Below are positions 45,462 to 55,163 of a stretch of DNA of 64,000 nucleotides, in pieces. The notes under the pieces are model-generated. The model had not been told where the DNA came from. It did not search any database and was given only the letters and a program-made list of their open reading frames with translations. The translations under genes and the position numbers were made by a program. Numbering within the stretch: the first letter of the stretch is position 1; each line of letters begins with the position of its first letter. The stretch lies in the NCBI RefSeq assembly GCF_034432235.1, contig NZ_DAOUCJ010000110.1, forward strand, positions 10,038-74,037. Reading direction: 5' to 3'. This DNA is from Thermoflexus sp. Lineage in GTDB: Bacteria > Chloroflexota > Anaerolineae > Thermoflexales > Thermoflexaceae.

Positions 45462-46528
45462 AGGATTAACCTCCGAACCAGGCATGGGAAAGCCGACCAC
45501 GCCCGACGGAGCGGGCTGAACCCCAGGTCCCGTGCTTGATCCAGCAGGGCATCCAGCATATGGAGATGGATGAAGACCTCCCGCCGGGCCCGCCAGCGCT
45601 CCTCCTCCGACGCCGCGCGCATGGGAGCCAGGCGGCGGAAGCCCGGCGCGGAGACGATCTCGATCAGCTTCTGCATCCGATGAAGATACGTATGCTCACG
45701 CAGCGTTCGCCGCTGGCCGGCCCGGGCGATGGCTTCCCGCTCCTCGTCATGGGTCAGGTAGTAAGCGATTTTTCCCAACAGGTCCTCGTCGTCCTGATAC
45801 ACCACGATCTCCCGCCCGATCTCGAACAGCTCATCCAGCCCATTGGCGATGGCATCGGTCAGGACCAGCGCCCCGCATGCGGTTCCCTCGAAGATGCGCA
45901 TGGTGACGTCGCCCGCGATGCTGCAGTTGAAGACGATGCGGGACTGGCTGTAAATGCGCCCCACCTCCTCCGGCATATAGGTCCGATAGAAGTCATTGGT
46001 GTGGAACCGTTCGGCGATCCGCTTGAGCCTCCGGGCGCGGGCGGTCCGGCGATGGGCCTGGGCGATGTTACCCACAAAGCCCACCTCATAGATGCGGGGA
46101 AGCTGATGATCGTAATGGACATCGGGGGCAGCTGCCAGCGGCAGCCAGTAGACCTGATCGTGACCCATTGCGCGCCGGAAGCGCTCCAGGTAATCCTTCT
46201 GAGCGATGAAGACCGCATCGAAGAAGCGGGCAGCCTGTTCCCGCCAGCGCCCCAGATGGACATCGATCAGGTAGCAGGCGGTAGGGATGGGCAGGCGCTC
46301 GATCCCGGGTGGGAAGTAGCGGCCGGCCGGATCGATCCAGAGGTAAAGGTCGGGTTTCTGAGGGAGGGCGGCGATGAGCGCATCCACGGGGACCGTGGTG
46401 TCATAGCCGGCGCGCTGGGCGCAGGGAAGGCCCACATAGATGACCTCATGGCCCAGGGCCTGCAGGGCCCGCTCCATATGGTAGCCGGCAGCGGTGGGAA
46501 ACCAGCGGTAGCCCAGGGCGACGCGCAT
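45458..46528 (-). CDS. CgeB-like glycosyltransferase
   Basis: This 356-aa GT-B-like protein has FVGNIAQAHRRTARA near residue 155 and RIVFNCSIAGDVTMRIFEGTACGALVLTD near 205, the nucleotide-sugar site of the CgeB/glycosyltransferase 1_2 group. It ends just before the methyltransferase gene. ATG 46528 is the first that fits the domain start MRVALGYRW. Its ribosome site lies inside a broken antitoxin gene. Confidence 0.82.
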   Translation of the reverse strand: MRVALGYRWFPTAAGYHMERALQALGHEVIYVGLPCAQRAGYDTTVPVDALIAALPQKPDLYLWIDPAGRYFPPGIERLPIPTACYLIDVHLGRWREQAARFFDAVFIAQKDYLERFRRAMGHDQVYWLPLAAAPDVHYDHQLPRIYEVGFVGNIAQAHRRTARARRLKRIAERFHTNDFYRTYMPEEVGRIYSQSRIVFNCSIAGDVTMRIFEGTACGALVLTDAIANGLDELFEIGREIVVYQDDEDLLGKIAYYLTHDEEREAIARAGQRRTLREHTYLHRMQKLIEIVSAPGFRRLAPMRAASEEERWRARREVFIHLHMLDALLDQARDLGFSPLRRAWSAFPCLVRRLIL

Positions 46529-46532
46529 GGCG

Positions 46533-46733
46533 CTATATCGATATCTCCTCTCCGCGCAATGCCGCTTGAAAGACCGAGCCCAGGAAGCGACTGGCATCCA
46601 GGATTTCCAGGACCACCAGCCGCCCATCCGCCGTCAGGTGCGCGATGATGGAATCCCCATGCTCCGCATGATCAATGATGCCTTCCGACATCACTTCAAT
46701 TAGAAGCCCATCTTCCTCCCGATCATATTTTAA
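46533..46733 (-). pseudogene. DUF2283 antitoxin without a usable start
   Basis: The frame reads LKYDREEDGLLIEVM and continues to FLGSVFQAALRGEEISI with TAG at 46535-46533, a good DUF2283 match. A TGA closes the frame a short way upstream and no ATG, GTG or TTG precedes LKYD. It follows directly on a toxin fragment, and is probably a decayed antitoxin. Confidence 0.6.
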
Positions 46734-46807
46734 CGCTCCCTCCTGCCGGTAGACCGCTCCAGAACCTCAAACTTGTAACGGGCGTGTCGGGTGTAGCGGA
46801 CGGCCAT
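46730..46807 (-). pseudogene. DUF4258-like toxin reduced to its two ends
   Basis: From ATG 46807, MAVRYTRHARYKFEVLER matches the DUF4258 N-terminus. It then jumps to STGRRER, like the PGRRERY end of the family, and stops at 46730. About 50-60 central residues are missing. GGGAGCAAGG provides a ribosome site. With the DUF2283 fragment this is a decayed toxin-antitoxin pair. Confidence 0.5.
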
Positions 46808-46838
46808 CGCCTTGCTCCCGGGCTCCACTACTGGCGGC

Positions 46839-47858
46839 TCATCGCTCGGTGAGCATCCGGCCCAGAATCCTGCGCACCTGTTCCCGGTCCCTGGTGGCGA
46901 AGTACCAGTCAATGGTGCGCTTCAACCCTTCCCGGAAAGGCACCTGGGGTTCCCAACCCAGGAGCTTCTTGGCCAAGGAGTTATCGGCCACCCGGTTCAA
47001 AGGACCTACGGGCATATCGGGCCGGAAAACGATCTCTGCCTTATGCCCGGTGTATTCCAGGATCATCTTCACCGCATCGATTACCCGGATCCGTTCCATC
47101 GTCCCCAGATTGATCGCCGTGGCGTCGTCAATTTTCTCTGCCGCCAGGATCGTCCCCCGCACGATATCGTCGATGTAAGTCCAGTTGCGGACCTGAGTGC
47201 CATCTCCCCAGACCTCAATCGGGTTCTGGCCGATGAACGCCTTGGCGATCAGCGCGATAATGGCGTGGTTTTCCACCCCGCGAGGCCCATAAACCGTAAA
47301 ATAACGGCAGGAAACGGACTTCAGCCCATATTCCCGATAGTAGGCCTTCAGGGTCAGCTCCGCCATGAGCTTGGCCCACCCATACATGTTGTCAGCATCG
47401 TAGGGCGGCTTCACCAGATCCTCGGTGAGGTAGATCTCCTGATGGGGATCGCCCTGCAGGTAATTCGGGTAGACGCAGCCCGAAGAGGCGAAGACGACTT
47501 TCTCCACCCCCGCTTTCAGGGCCTCCCAGAAAATCAAACCATCCAGGAAGAGATTGGAGGCGGGCCCGGCCTGATGCAGATCCACATAGCCGCGCCCGCC
47601 ATGATCGGCGGCCAGGTGGAAGACGATCTCAATGTCCCGCATGGCCATCCGGGCGACCCCAGGCTCCCGAAGATCGGCCTGGATAAATTCCACCGTGCCC
47701 CGGGCGAGATGGTGCTGGATATTCTCCAGTTTACCGCTGGAGAGATCATCCACGATGCGCACTTTCGCCCCGCGCTCCACCAGGGCGTCGGTGAGATGGG
47801 AGCCGATAAAAGAGGCCCCGCCGGTGATTAAAACCCTGCGATTCATCCAGAAAGACAT
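46839..47858 (-). CDS. NAD-dependent nucleotide-sugar epimerase/dehydratase
   Basis: This 339-aa extended SDR protein has GGASFIGSHL (NAD site), FHLAADHGG, ASSGCVYPN and the catalytic YGWAKL. RYFTVYGPRGVENHAI and the C-terminal WEPQVPFREGLKRTIDWY place it near GDP/UDP-sugar 4-epimerases and dehydratases. ATG 47858 has AGGAGG six bases upstream. It supplies a sugar precursor to the polysaccharide island. Confidence 0.9.
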   Translation of the reverse strand: MSFWMNRRVLITGGASFIGSHLTDALVERGAKVRIVDDLSSGKLENIQHHLARGTVEFIQADLREPGVARMAMRDIEIVFHLAADHGGRGYVDLHQAGPASNLFLDGLIFWEALKAGVEKVVFASSGCVYPNYLQGDPHQEIYLTEDLVKPPYDADNMYGWAKLMAELTLKAYYREYGLKSVSCRYFTVYGPRGVENHAIIALIAKAFIGQNPIEVWGDGTQVRNWTYIDDIVRGTILAAEKIDDATAINLGTMERIRVIDAVKMILEYTGHKAEIVFRPDMPVGPLNRVADNSLAKKLLGWEPQVPFREGLKRTIDWYFATRDREQVRRILGRMLTER

Positions 47859-47948
47859 CTCATGCCTCCTTTTGTAAAAGTCAGAACTTATGCCAGGCAG
47901 CGCTGACGCAGGAAGAGGAAGTCCCAAAGGGAGATGGACCGCGCAGCT

Positions 47949-49115
47949 TCAGTTCAGACTCAATATACGCCAATAGAAAGCCTCCAGCTCCTCCACCCGG
48001 CGCTCCCAGTTCAGATCGGTCTCAGCGGCCCGGCGCGCATTGCGCCCAAGCTCTTCTCGCAGCATCGCATCGTTCAACAAAAGCCGGATGGCTTCCGCAA
48101 ATTGATCGCTATCCGTAGCCAGCAGGCCCGCTTTATATTTCCGGATCAGATCCGCCACATCGCCAACCGGGCTTGCCACGGTAGGGCGGCCAGCCGCCAT
48201 GTAATACATCAATTTGCCCGGCAAACGCCCCCGGTTCGCGGCTCGATCCGTCAAGGGCAGGCACATCACATCCGCGCATGCCAGATACCAGCTCAGCTCT
48301 TCATCGGGGACGAAGTCCGTCTGCCAGAGGCGATCTGCGATGCCGAAAGATTGGGCCTGATGGAAAACCCGCGGGTTTTTGGGACCGATGACCATCAACC
48401 ACACATCGGGCAACTGCCGGATCGCCGGCATCACGATCTCCATATCTCCCTGCCCCATGCCCAGAAAGCCGATGATCTTGCGATCCAGGGGGACGCCCAG
48501 ACGCTGGCGGGCCTCATGGACGGGGATGCAGCGGATCAGGTCGGTGGCCGCGCCATTGGGGATGTGGACCACGCGGTCCGGCGGGACGCCCGCATCCAGC
48601 GCCCGCTGCCGGAGGACCGTGCTGATCGTCACCACCCCATCGGCCCACAATTTGGACCGCACTTCCCACCATTCCTCGAACCTGCCGATCGCGGGCACAC
48701 GGCGTTTGGGGACATCGTTGATGCCTCCCGGTCCACCCCACCAATCCGCCCAGTCGGCAATAAGCCTTGCGCCCCGCAACCGTCCGACGAAACCGGGGAA
48801 TGAGGCGTTGGGCTTGTGGTCGAACATATGGATGATATCGTAATGATGAGCCAGCGCATGCAGGCACCGGAGCAGATTATCCAGCGGCCCATACCCTTCG
48901 CCGCTGTAGTTCTGGCCCAGGTTGGGCATCTCGGCCACCCGGACGCCGCTGGCGATGGACCAAGTGGGTTTCCAGCGATGCTGTCGGGAGACCGTCATCA
49001 GGGTGACCTGGTGCCCGCGGCGGGCCAGGCCTCTCGCCAGATTCCAGGCCCGCTCGTAAGTGCCCAGGTAGCGATAATTATGGTTGAGGAAAAGCAGGCG
49101 CATCCGCTTGCCCAT
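47949..49115 (-). CDS. GT4-family glycosyltransferase
   Basis: This 388-aa GT-B enzyme has an N-terminal domain starting MRLLFLNHNYRYLGTYERAWNLARGL and a donor domain with KIIGFLGMGQGD and NRGRLPGKLMYYMAAGRPTVAS. It differs from the usual ExFGxxxxE. It overlaps the upstream DUF2029 gene by 38 bases. It belongs to the polysaccharide island; the sugar is unknown. Confidence 0.87.
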   Translation of the reverse strand: MGKRMRLLFLNHNYRYLGTYERAWNLARGLARRGHQVTLMTVSRQHRWKPTWSIASGVRVAEMPNLGQNYSGEGYGPLDNLLRCLHALAHHYDIIHMFDHKPNASFPGFVGRLRGARLIADWADWWGGPGGINDVPKRRVPAIGRFEEWWEVRSKLWADGVVTISTVLRQRALDAGVPPDRVVHIPNGAATDLIRCIPVHEARQRLGVPLDRKIIGFLGMGQGDMEIVMPAIRQLPDVWLMVIGPKNPRVFHQAQSFGIADRLWQTDFVPDEELSWYLACADVMCLPLTDRAANRGRLPGKLMYYMAAGRPTVASPVGDVADLIRKYKAGLLATDSDQFAEAIRLLLNDAMLREELGRNARRAAETDLNWERRVEELEAFYWRILSLN

Positions 49116-50495
49116 GGCGATTGATAGCGCGGTTTAAGCCCGTCTCCATCATCAAGACCAGCGACAAGACCACAAGAGCCTCCGAAATCAGGTATTTGGC
49201 CTGAGCCAGTCCCGTGCCCATTAGAAGCGACAGAACAATAGAATCGGGCACCCAAGCCGTCAAGAGCCCCAGGGCACACAGGATCAGGGCGAGGCCCCTC
49301 CGGGCATCTGGCGTTCTGTCCCTTGAGGCCGTGTATGCACATAAGGCGCTGGCTGCGATGGGCAAGAGCCATACTGTATTCATAACCCAGGTCAGCGGCG
49401 CAGACAATAGAATCAGCACCAGGGCGTTTTGCCAATACATCGCTTCCTCGAGGATTTCCAGTCTCGAAGGAATGCGACGGCAGATTTGCCACATCCATAT
49501 TCCAGTAAAGAGACCCAGAAAGATCAGCAAGGAGAGAACAGAAAGCTGAAGCTCCAGCCCTATCCTCCGGAGGACGGCACCCAGCCCGCGAGCAAGACTT
49601 GCATTGGAGATCGCGCGAAAGGATTCAACCCGATACACCGCTCCATCTTTTTGGGTATATCCCTCCGGAAGCCAAGCACGTCGGGCTTGTATGACCTCGG
49701 CGGGCACTTTCATCGCTTCCGTCCCACCTTCCCCAAATCGAGCGATTCTGGGCAATTCTTTCTGCAGATATTCCAGGGAGAGATAGGGGCTCATGATCAA
49801 CGAAAGCAGCACGATGCCGGATAAGCCAAGGACGTAACCTCCAACGACTGCCCACCTTCTCCGTACAAGCAGGAATGGGACGATGTAAACGCAATGCAAT
49901 TTGATCAAGGTGGACATCCCCCAAAGGAATCCTGCGACTACATCCGTATGAGAGCTGTTCCTTGTAACCATTAACCAGATGGCCAGTGTAACCAGGAGCA
50001 ATGTGAGACCATCAATCTGCCCTCGCTCGAGGAGAGGGAGCAGAGGATGAAATGTGCTTAAAAAACAATTAGAGTCAATATCCGTTCCGGGGTTATTTTT
50101 AAACTTATAGTTTTTACTGTAATGAATAAAGAACAGCAAACAGAAATAAGATTTAGTAGCATCCAGAGATACTTCGCCACGCCGTAAGGGAGCAGGGCTA
50201 TGGGCTGAAACAGAACCGCAGCAAGAGGAGGATATAAGAATCGGCTGTGCTGGAAGGCATCCACTCCATCCCAGATGGGAGGATCACGGGTTACATGGTT
50301 CACATAAGGTGAGAGTCCATGATTGAGAGCTTCGCCGGCAGTGTAGAAAGCCGCGAAGTCCATTTGCAAACTTTCCTCTCCGAACCGAAGCAGGAAATAC
50401 ACTAAACGGATGATTCCAACTAATGCCCATCCGGCGAGAAGAAGCCTGAGAAATAACCTTCGCGCTGAGATACCGGTCCCATGTTTCATGATCAT
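49078..50495 (-). pseudogene. DUF2029/GT87 polyprenyl-linked mannosyltransferase-like gene with a frameshift
   Basis: From ATG 50495 the first frame gives residues with MDFAAFYTAGEALNHGLSPY and FLYPPLAAVLFQPIALLPYG, typical of DUF2029. It ends at 50058 after LTLIVF*. The other frame continues LLPLLERGQIDGLTLLLVTL and runs to 49078 with about seven more helices. The switch lies at a run of six T (plus-strand A, 50060-50065); one more T would join the frames. ATG 50495 overlaps the flippase stop. Confidence 0.8.
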
Positions 50496-52039
50496 GCTTT
50501 CCTCATCAGCCTCCACACATACCTCGCTCGCTCCCCTATTTCCTGAGGCCGCAGGGCAACGGTTAGGCTGTAAAAGGTCAGGAAGGCCCACGAGATTTTG
50601 ACCAGGAGTCCTGCCAGGAGCGGCAGGTCCTCCAACGGAATGAACCGAGAGGCCACCGCATAGCCCGCCAAGGTCAGGGTGCCGGCCAGCAGGGGCACCC
50701 CCAGCACGGAGCCAGGGTTCACCGTTACTTCCTGGCGGATGTAACGGTGGGCCAGGAGGATTCCCATGAGCAATGCCAGTCCCACCGCCGCGCAGGTCCC
50801 CAGGACGCCCCAGCGCATGGTCAGGGGGATTCCCGCAACCCCCAATACCCCCACCTGGCTCCAGAGCAGGGTGGCCGCGCGGGCAGGCCGGCCCATCGCG
50901 CTCAACAACACCCCCGCGTTCTCCAGATGGGGCCGCACCACGAAGAAGGCGATGAGGATCTGGAGGAAGAGCGCGCTGGGTCGCCACCGCTCCCCGTAGA
51001 GCAAGACAACGATCTCCGGCGCGGCGATGAAGACGGCGATCGCCAGCGGGATCGCGACCATCCCGATGGCCCAGGTCACCATCGTCACGGTCTTCTCCAG
51101 CCGGGGCCGGTCGTCTTGCAGACGAGCGTAGGTGTAAAAGGCCGGCCGCGCCAGCACGGCGTTGAACAACAACCCTGGCCACTGGGCCATCCGGTAGGCC
51201 CGATCATAGTAGCCCAGGGCCGTCACCCCAGCGAAGGTGCCGATCAGGAAATTGTCCAGCTGGGAGAAGAGCATCCCGCCCATCTGCCACAGGCCAGTAG
51301 CCGCTCCGAATCGCAGGAAATGAGACGCCAGATCGAAACGGAACCGCCATGGATCCTGCCACAGCGTGGATCCCTGACGCCAGAGAACCCACCACAGGCC
51401 GAGCCCGAGGAAGCTGTAAGCGGTGGTCTGCGCCACCAGGCTCCATACCCCACCCCCATGCATCGCCAGCCAGAAGGCGGGAATATAAGAGATCGGGAAG
51501 ATCAGGCTCTGGTAGAGGCTGGTCAGCTCGAAGCGAAGGCGCTTTTCTAATAATGTGCCCGCAATGCTTGCGATCCCTTCCAGACAGGCGGCGACTGAGA
51601 GCGCCAGGGCGGCCCGCAACATCGGTTCCTCATATCCCAGAAGGCGCAACCCGGGAAAGGCGAGCCCCATCAGGATCACGCCGCTGAGGGCCGCGATCCC
51701 TTCCAGAGCCACATAGGTCCCAACGGATGCCCCCGTGGTCTCTTTATACTGCCCGAACGCATAGCCCAACCCCAGCTTGGTCTGAAGCCGCAGCAGCTGG
51801 GCAAAGAACATCGCCAGGGCGAAAGTCCCGAAGGCTTCCGGGGACAGCAGCCGGGTGAGGAGGATGTTGGCGGCGAAGCCAACGGCCAGGGTCCAGTAGG
51901 CGCTCAGCGCCACCCAGATCCCCCCCCGGACCGCCCGATAGGCCAGGGGTGTTTCCTTCACGGGATGCTCCAAGGGCGCTCCTTCCACCGCCGGACATGG
52001 AGTTTCGAGCGTGAGATCCGCAGCCGGTCTCCGCTCCAT
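50492..52039 (-). CDS. polysaccharide flippase (Wzx/MOP superfamily)
   Basis: This 515-aa protein has 12-14 membrane helices. The N-terminal segment NILLTRLLSPEAFGTFALAMFFAQLL is typical of oligosaccharide flippases of the MOP superfamily. ATG 52039 (GAAGG upstream) is preferred over 52054, because a promoter at 52060-52087 would start RNA at about 52053. Its stop overlaps the DUF2029 gene start. Confidence 0.87.
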   Translation of the reverse strand: MERRPAADLTLETPCPAVEGAPLEHPVKETPLAYRAVRGGIWVALSAYWTLAVGFAANILLTRLLSPEAFGTFALAMFFAQLLRLQTKLGLGYAFGQYKETTGASVGTYVALEGIAALSGVILMGLAFPGLRLLGYEEPMLRAALALSVAACLEGIASIAGTLLEKRLRFELTSLYQSLIFPISYIPAFWLAMHGGGVWSLVAQTTAYSFLGLGLWWVLWRQGSTLWQDPWRFRFDLASHFLRFGAATGLWQMGGMLFSQLDNFLIGTFAGVTALGYYDRAYRMAQWPGLLFNAVLARPAFYTYARLQDDRPRLEKTVTMVTWAIGMVAIPLAIAVFIAAPEIVVLLYGERWRPSALFLQILIAFFVVRPHLENAGVLLSAMGRPARAATLLWSQVGVLGVAGIPLTMRWGVLGTCAAVGLALLMGILLAHRYIRQEVTVNPGSVLGVPLLAGTLTLAGYAVASRFIPLEDLPLLAGLLVKISWAFLTFYSLTVALRPQEIGERARYVWRLMRKA

Positions 52040-52059
52040 GCCGGAACCTTCCATGGCCT

Positions 52060-52087
52060 ATTATGCGAACCCAGGCAGCGAATTCAA
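52060..52087 (-). promoter_or_regulatory. promoter of the polysaccharide island minus-strand genes
   Basis: TTGAAT (52087-52082), a 16-base spacer and CATAAT (52065-52060). The predicted start lies about at ATG 52054. Confidence 0.5.
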
Positions 52088-52152
52088 GAGGGGCACTGAC
52101 CCCCAGCGGGCGGCGGGGTCAGGATCCGGGGGATCCGGGAGGGAAACGGTTT

Positions 52153-52195
52153 CCTGTGCGGGCGGGCGCGCCGGGAGGATGCCCACCCGCACAGG
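52153..52195 (-). terminator. hairpin after thioredoxin
   Basis: A 15-bp stem with one mismatch (52153-52167 with 52181-52195) and a 13-base loop lies 33 bases past the trx stop. No strong T run follows. Confidence 0.55.
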
Positions 52196-52227
52196 AGGTT
52201 CAGGAGCCCCAGGGCAGGCTCTGCCCG

Positions 52228-52572
52228 TTATCGCTGAGGCTGGGGCTGGAGATGGGGGAGGATCTGACGGAGCAGGCGCTCCCGGGGCTGATACCCGATG
52301 ATGCGGGCGACCTCCCGGCCCTCCTTAAACAGGATGAGAGTGGGAATGCCCATCACCCCATATCGCATGGCCAGCTCCGGGTGATCGTCCACATTCAGCT
52401 TGCCGACCTTGAGGACCTGAGCATATTCCCGGGCGATCTGGGCCACGATGGGCTCCAGGGCCTTGCACGGCCCGCACCACTCCGCCCAGAAATCCACCAG
52501 AACCGGCTTCTCGGATTTCAAAACCTCCTGCTCGAAATTCTGCGCGGTGACCACGACTTCATGCTCGCCCAT
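52228..52572 (-). CDS. trxA: thioredoxin
   Basis: This 114-aa thioredoxin reduces protein disulfides. The active site is WCGPCK near residue 33, with the cis-proline in GIPTLILF near 77 and DFWAEW ahead. It is a monocistronic gene with its own promoter (52627-52655). Confidence 0.95.
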   Translation of the reverse strand: MGEHEVVVTAQNFEQEVLKSEKPVLVDFWAEWCGPCKALEPIVAQIAREYAQVLKVGKLNVDDHPELAMRYGVMGIPTLILFKEGREVARIIGYQPRERLLRQILPHLQPQPQR

Positions 52573-52626
52573 CGAAGATGCCTCCTGGAAGGAAGATGCT
52601 GGATCTTGAAGGGAAGAACCGTTTTG

Positions 52627-52655
52627 AGTCTATGCGCAGGAGGAGAGGTCGTCAA
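52627..52655 (-). promoter_or_regulatory. promoter of thioredoxin
   Basis: TTGACG (52655-52650), a 17-base spacer and TAGACT (52632-52627), about 55 bases before the start codon. Confidence 0.6.
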
Positions 52656-52971
52656 AAATTGGGGTTCACGTCTATGATGCCGATGGAAATCGGCCTCCTG
52701 AGGCGCTGCGCGCCCCGCGTTGGCCTCCGCCGACGCGAGGATGCTTTCTGGCCGGCGCAGGCCGGCCATCGGCTGGAGGCCCCTTGAGGTCGAATTCATT
52801 CGACGCCCTAAGGCTGGCCACAGCCGAAGGCCCCTCCGGGCAAATGCCAATGCCCTCGACACATCCCTACACTCATACTGGGACTTCCGGGATTGTCTGC
52901 AACGCCCTTCTCTCTTACAATACAACAAAGGCCATCCTGGGAATCGAATTCATTCTTTGAGGAGGTGATCG
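52656..52971. other. intergenic region with repeats between trxA and the small membrane protein
   Basis: GTCGAAT-TC-ATTCGAC (52789-52804) is a perfect inverted repeat. TCGAATTCATTC occurs at 52790-52801 and again at 52944-52955. A GC-rich block with GCCGAAGGCCCCT near 52826 recurs near 58081. These suggest a dispersed noncoding element. TTGTCT (52892-52897)-17-TACAAT (52915-52920) is the promoter of the following gene. Confidence 0.5.
52892..52920 (+). promoter_or_regulatory. promoter of the small membrane protein
   Basis: TTGTCT and TACAAT with a 17-base spacer, about 50 bases before ATG 52972. Confidence 0.55.
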
Positions 52972-53349
52972 ATGTCCACTGAGCCGATGTCCAGCGCCCC
53001 CTCCCCGGCGCCCCTCTCCCAGAGAGATCAGCTCCTGGCCATCCTGCCCTGGTGGATCTGGTTCGTCGGACTGGCGGCCTTTTTCGTCTCCGATCTGCAT
53101 CCCCTGGCCCGACGCCATGCCCTGTGGGGGATGGGCTACAACCTGGCCCTCAGTGTCCTGTTTGGATGCTGCCCTCTGTTGTTCATGATCATCTCCGGGG
53201 CCTCTGGAAGCGACGCGCTCCGATCCCTCTCCACCCTGGGGGGCCTGGCCGCTTCATGCCTGGCGTTCCTGCTCTGGGCCGGCGTCGCTCTCCTGAACAC
53301 CTACGCCGTGCTCCAGAACAAAGGGCCATGGCTGCAGGCATCGCCATAG
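52972..53349 (+). CDS. small membrane protein, function unknown
   Basis: This 125-aa protein has three hydrophobic segments: about 23-40 (ILPWWIWFVGLAAFFV), 51-75 and 90-112. It resembles small DUF4870-like proteins in size and topology, but I cannot confirm the family. GAGGAGGTGATCG just upstream of ATG 52972 is a good ribosome site. It has its own promoter and a strong terminator. Confidence 0.75.
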   Translation: MSTEPMSSAPSPAPLSQRDQLLAILPWWIWFVGLAAFFVSDLHPLARRHALWGMGYNLALSVLFGCCPLLFMIISGASGSDALRSLSTLGGLAASCLAFLLWAGVALLNTYAVLQNKGPWLQASP

Positions 53350-53366
53350 GTCCACAGGCGGTGGAA

Positions 53367-53406
53367 AAACCCGTGGGGAGGGCGGCGTCGCCCTCCCCAC
53401 GGGTTT
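53367..53406. terminator. bidirectional intrinsic terminator
   Basis: A perfect 18-bp stem (53367-53384 with 53389-53406) with loop GCGT, flanked by an A run on the left and TTT on the right, lies between convergent genes and serves both strands. Confidence 0.92.
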
Positions 53407-53428
53407 CTATCCGGTGAGGAAACCTCGG

Positions 53429-54502
<1,074 letters not shown>

Positions 54503-54530
54503 CCAAGCCTCCTCGCTCGCCCGACCGGAC

Positions 54531-55139
54531 TTATGAGCGGACTGCTGCCTTCTCCCCCTTCTTCGCCTTTTCCGCCTCTTTCTCCGCCAGCTCCCGGGCC
54601 CAATCCGAAGGGTGGATCTGCGCATGGTAGGTGTCCGGCTTCAGCAGGCGCGGCAGGTCGAAGAGCAGGGATTCGTAGCGTTCGTAGGCGGAGAGCTCGT
54701 AGTCGTGGTCCATCTTGATGGCGTCGAAGGGGCAGAACTCCGCGCAGAAGCCGCAGGACATGCAAATCGTGGCGTCGATGTAGAAGGCCTCGGGCTCCGG
54801 CTTCGGGCGGCCCGTTTGGGGGTCCGTGCCCCGCACGATCCAGATGCACTGGGGCGGGCAGACCTTGGCGCAGATCCCGCAGGAGGTGCACTTGATCTTG
54901 TTCTCCTGGGTGTCGTAGACCAGGAAGGGGATGTAGCGGAAGTTCTCGGGCAGCGGCAGCTTCTCCTTCGGGTACTGAACGGTGAACACGCCGCGGGCTC
55001 GCGGGCCCTGGCGCGCCGGGAGATGTTGAGGCTGATAGCGCCCGCCCTCGAACAGATAGCGGACATCCTCGATGTAGGAGTAGATGAAATGCTTCAGCGT
55101 GACGCCGAGGCCCTTAAGAATTCCAAGACCGTAGATCAT
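54531..55139 (-). CDS. nuoI: NADH-quinone oxidoreductase subunit I
   Basis: This 202-aa complex I subunit carries two 4Fe-4S clusters through CTSCGICAKVCP near residue 85 and CMSCGFCAEFCP near 125. It passes electrons toward NuoB. It starts 24 bases after nuoCD. The C-terminal tail is Lys/Ala/Glu-rich, longer than usual. Confidence 0.95.
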   Translation of the reverse strand: MIYGLGILKGLGVTLKHFIYSYIEDVRYLFEGGRYQPQHLPARQGPRARGVFTVQYPKEKLPLPENFRYIPFLVYDTQENKIKCTSCGICAKVCPPQCIWIVRGTDPQTGRPKPEPEAFYIDATICMSCGFCAEFCPFDAIKMDHDYELSAYERYESLLFDLPRLLKPDTYHAQIHPSDWARELAEKEAEKAKKGEKAAVRS

Positions 55140-55163
55140 CGCGGATCGCCTCCCGCTCCCAGG

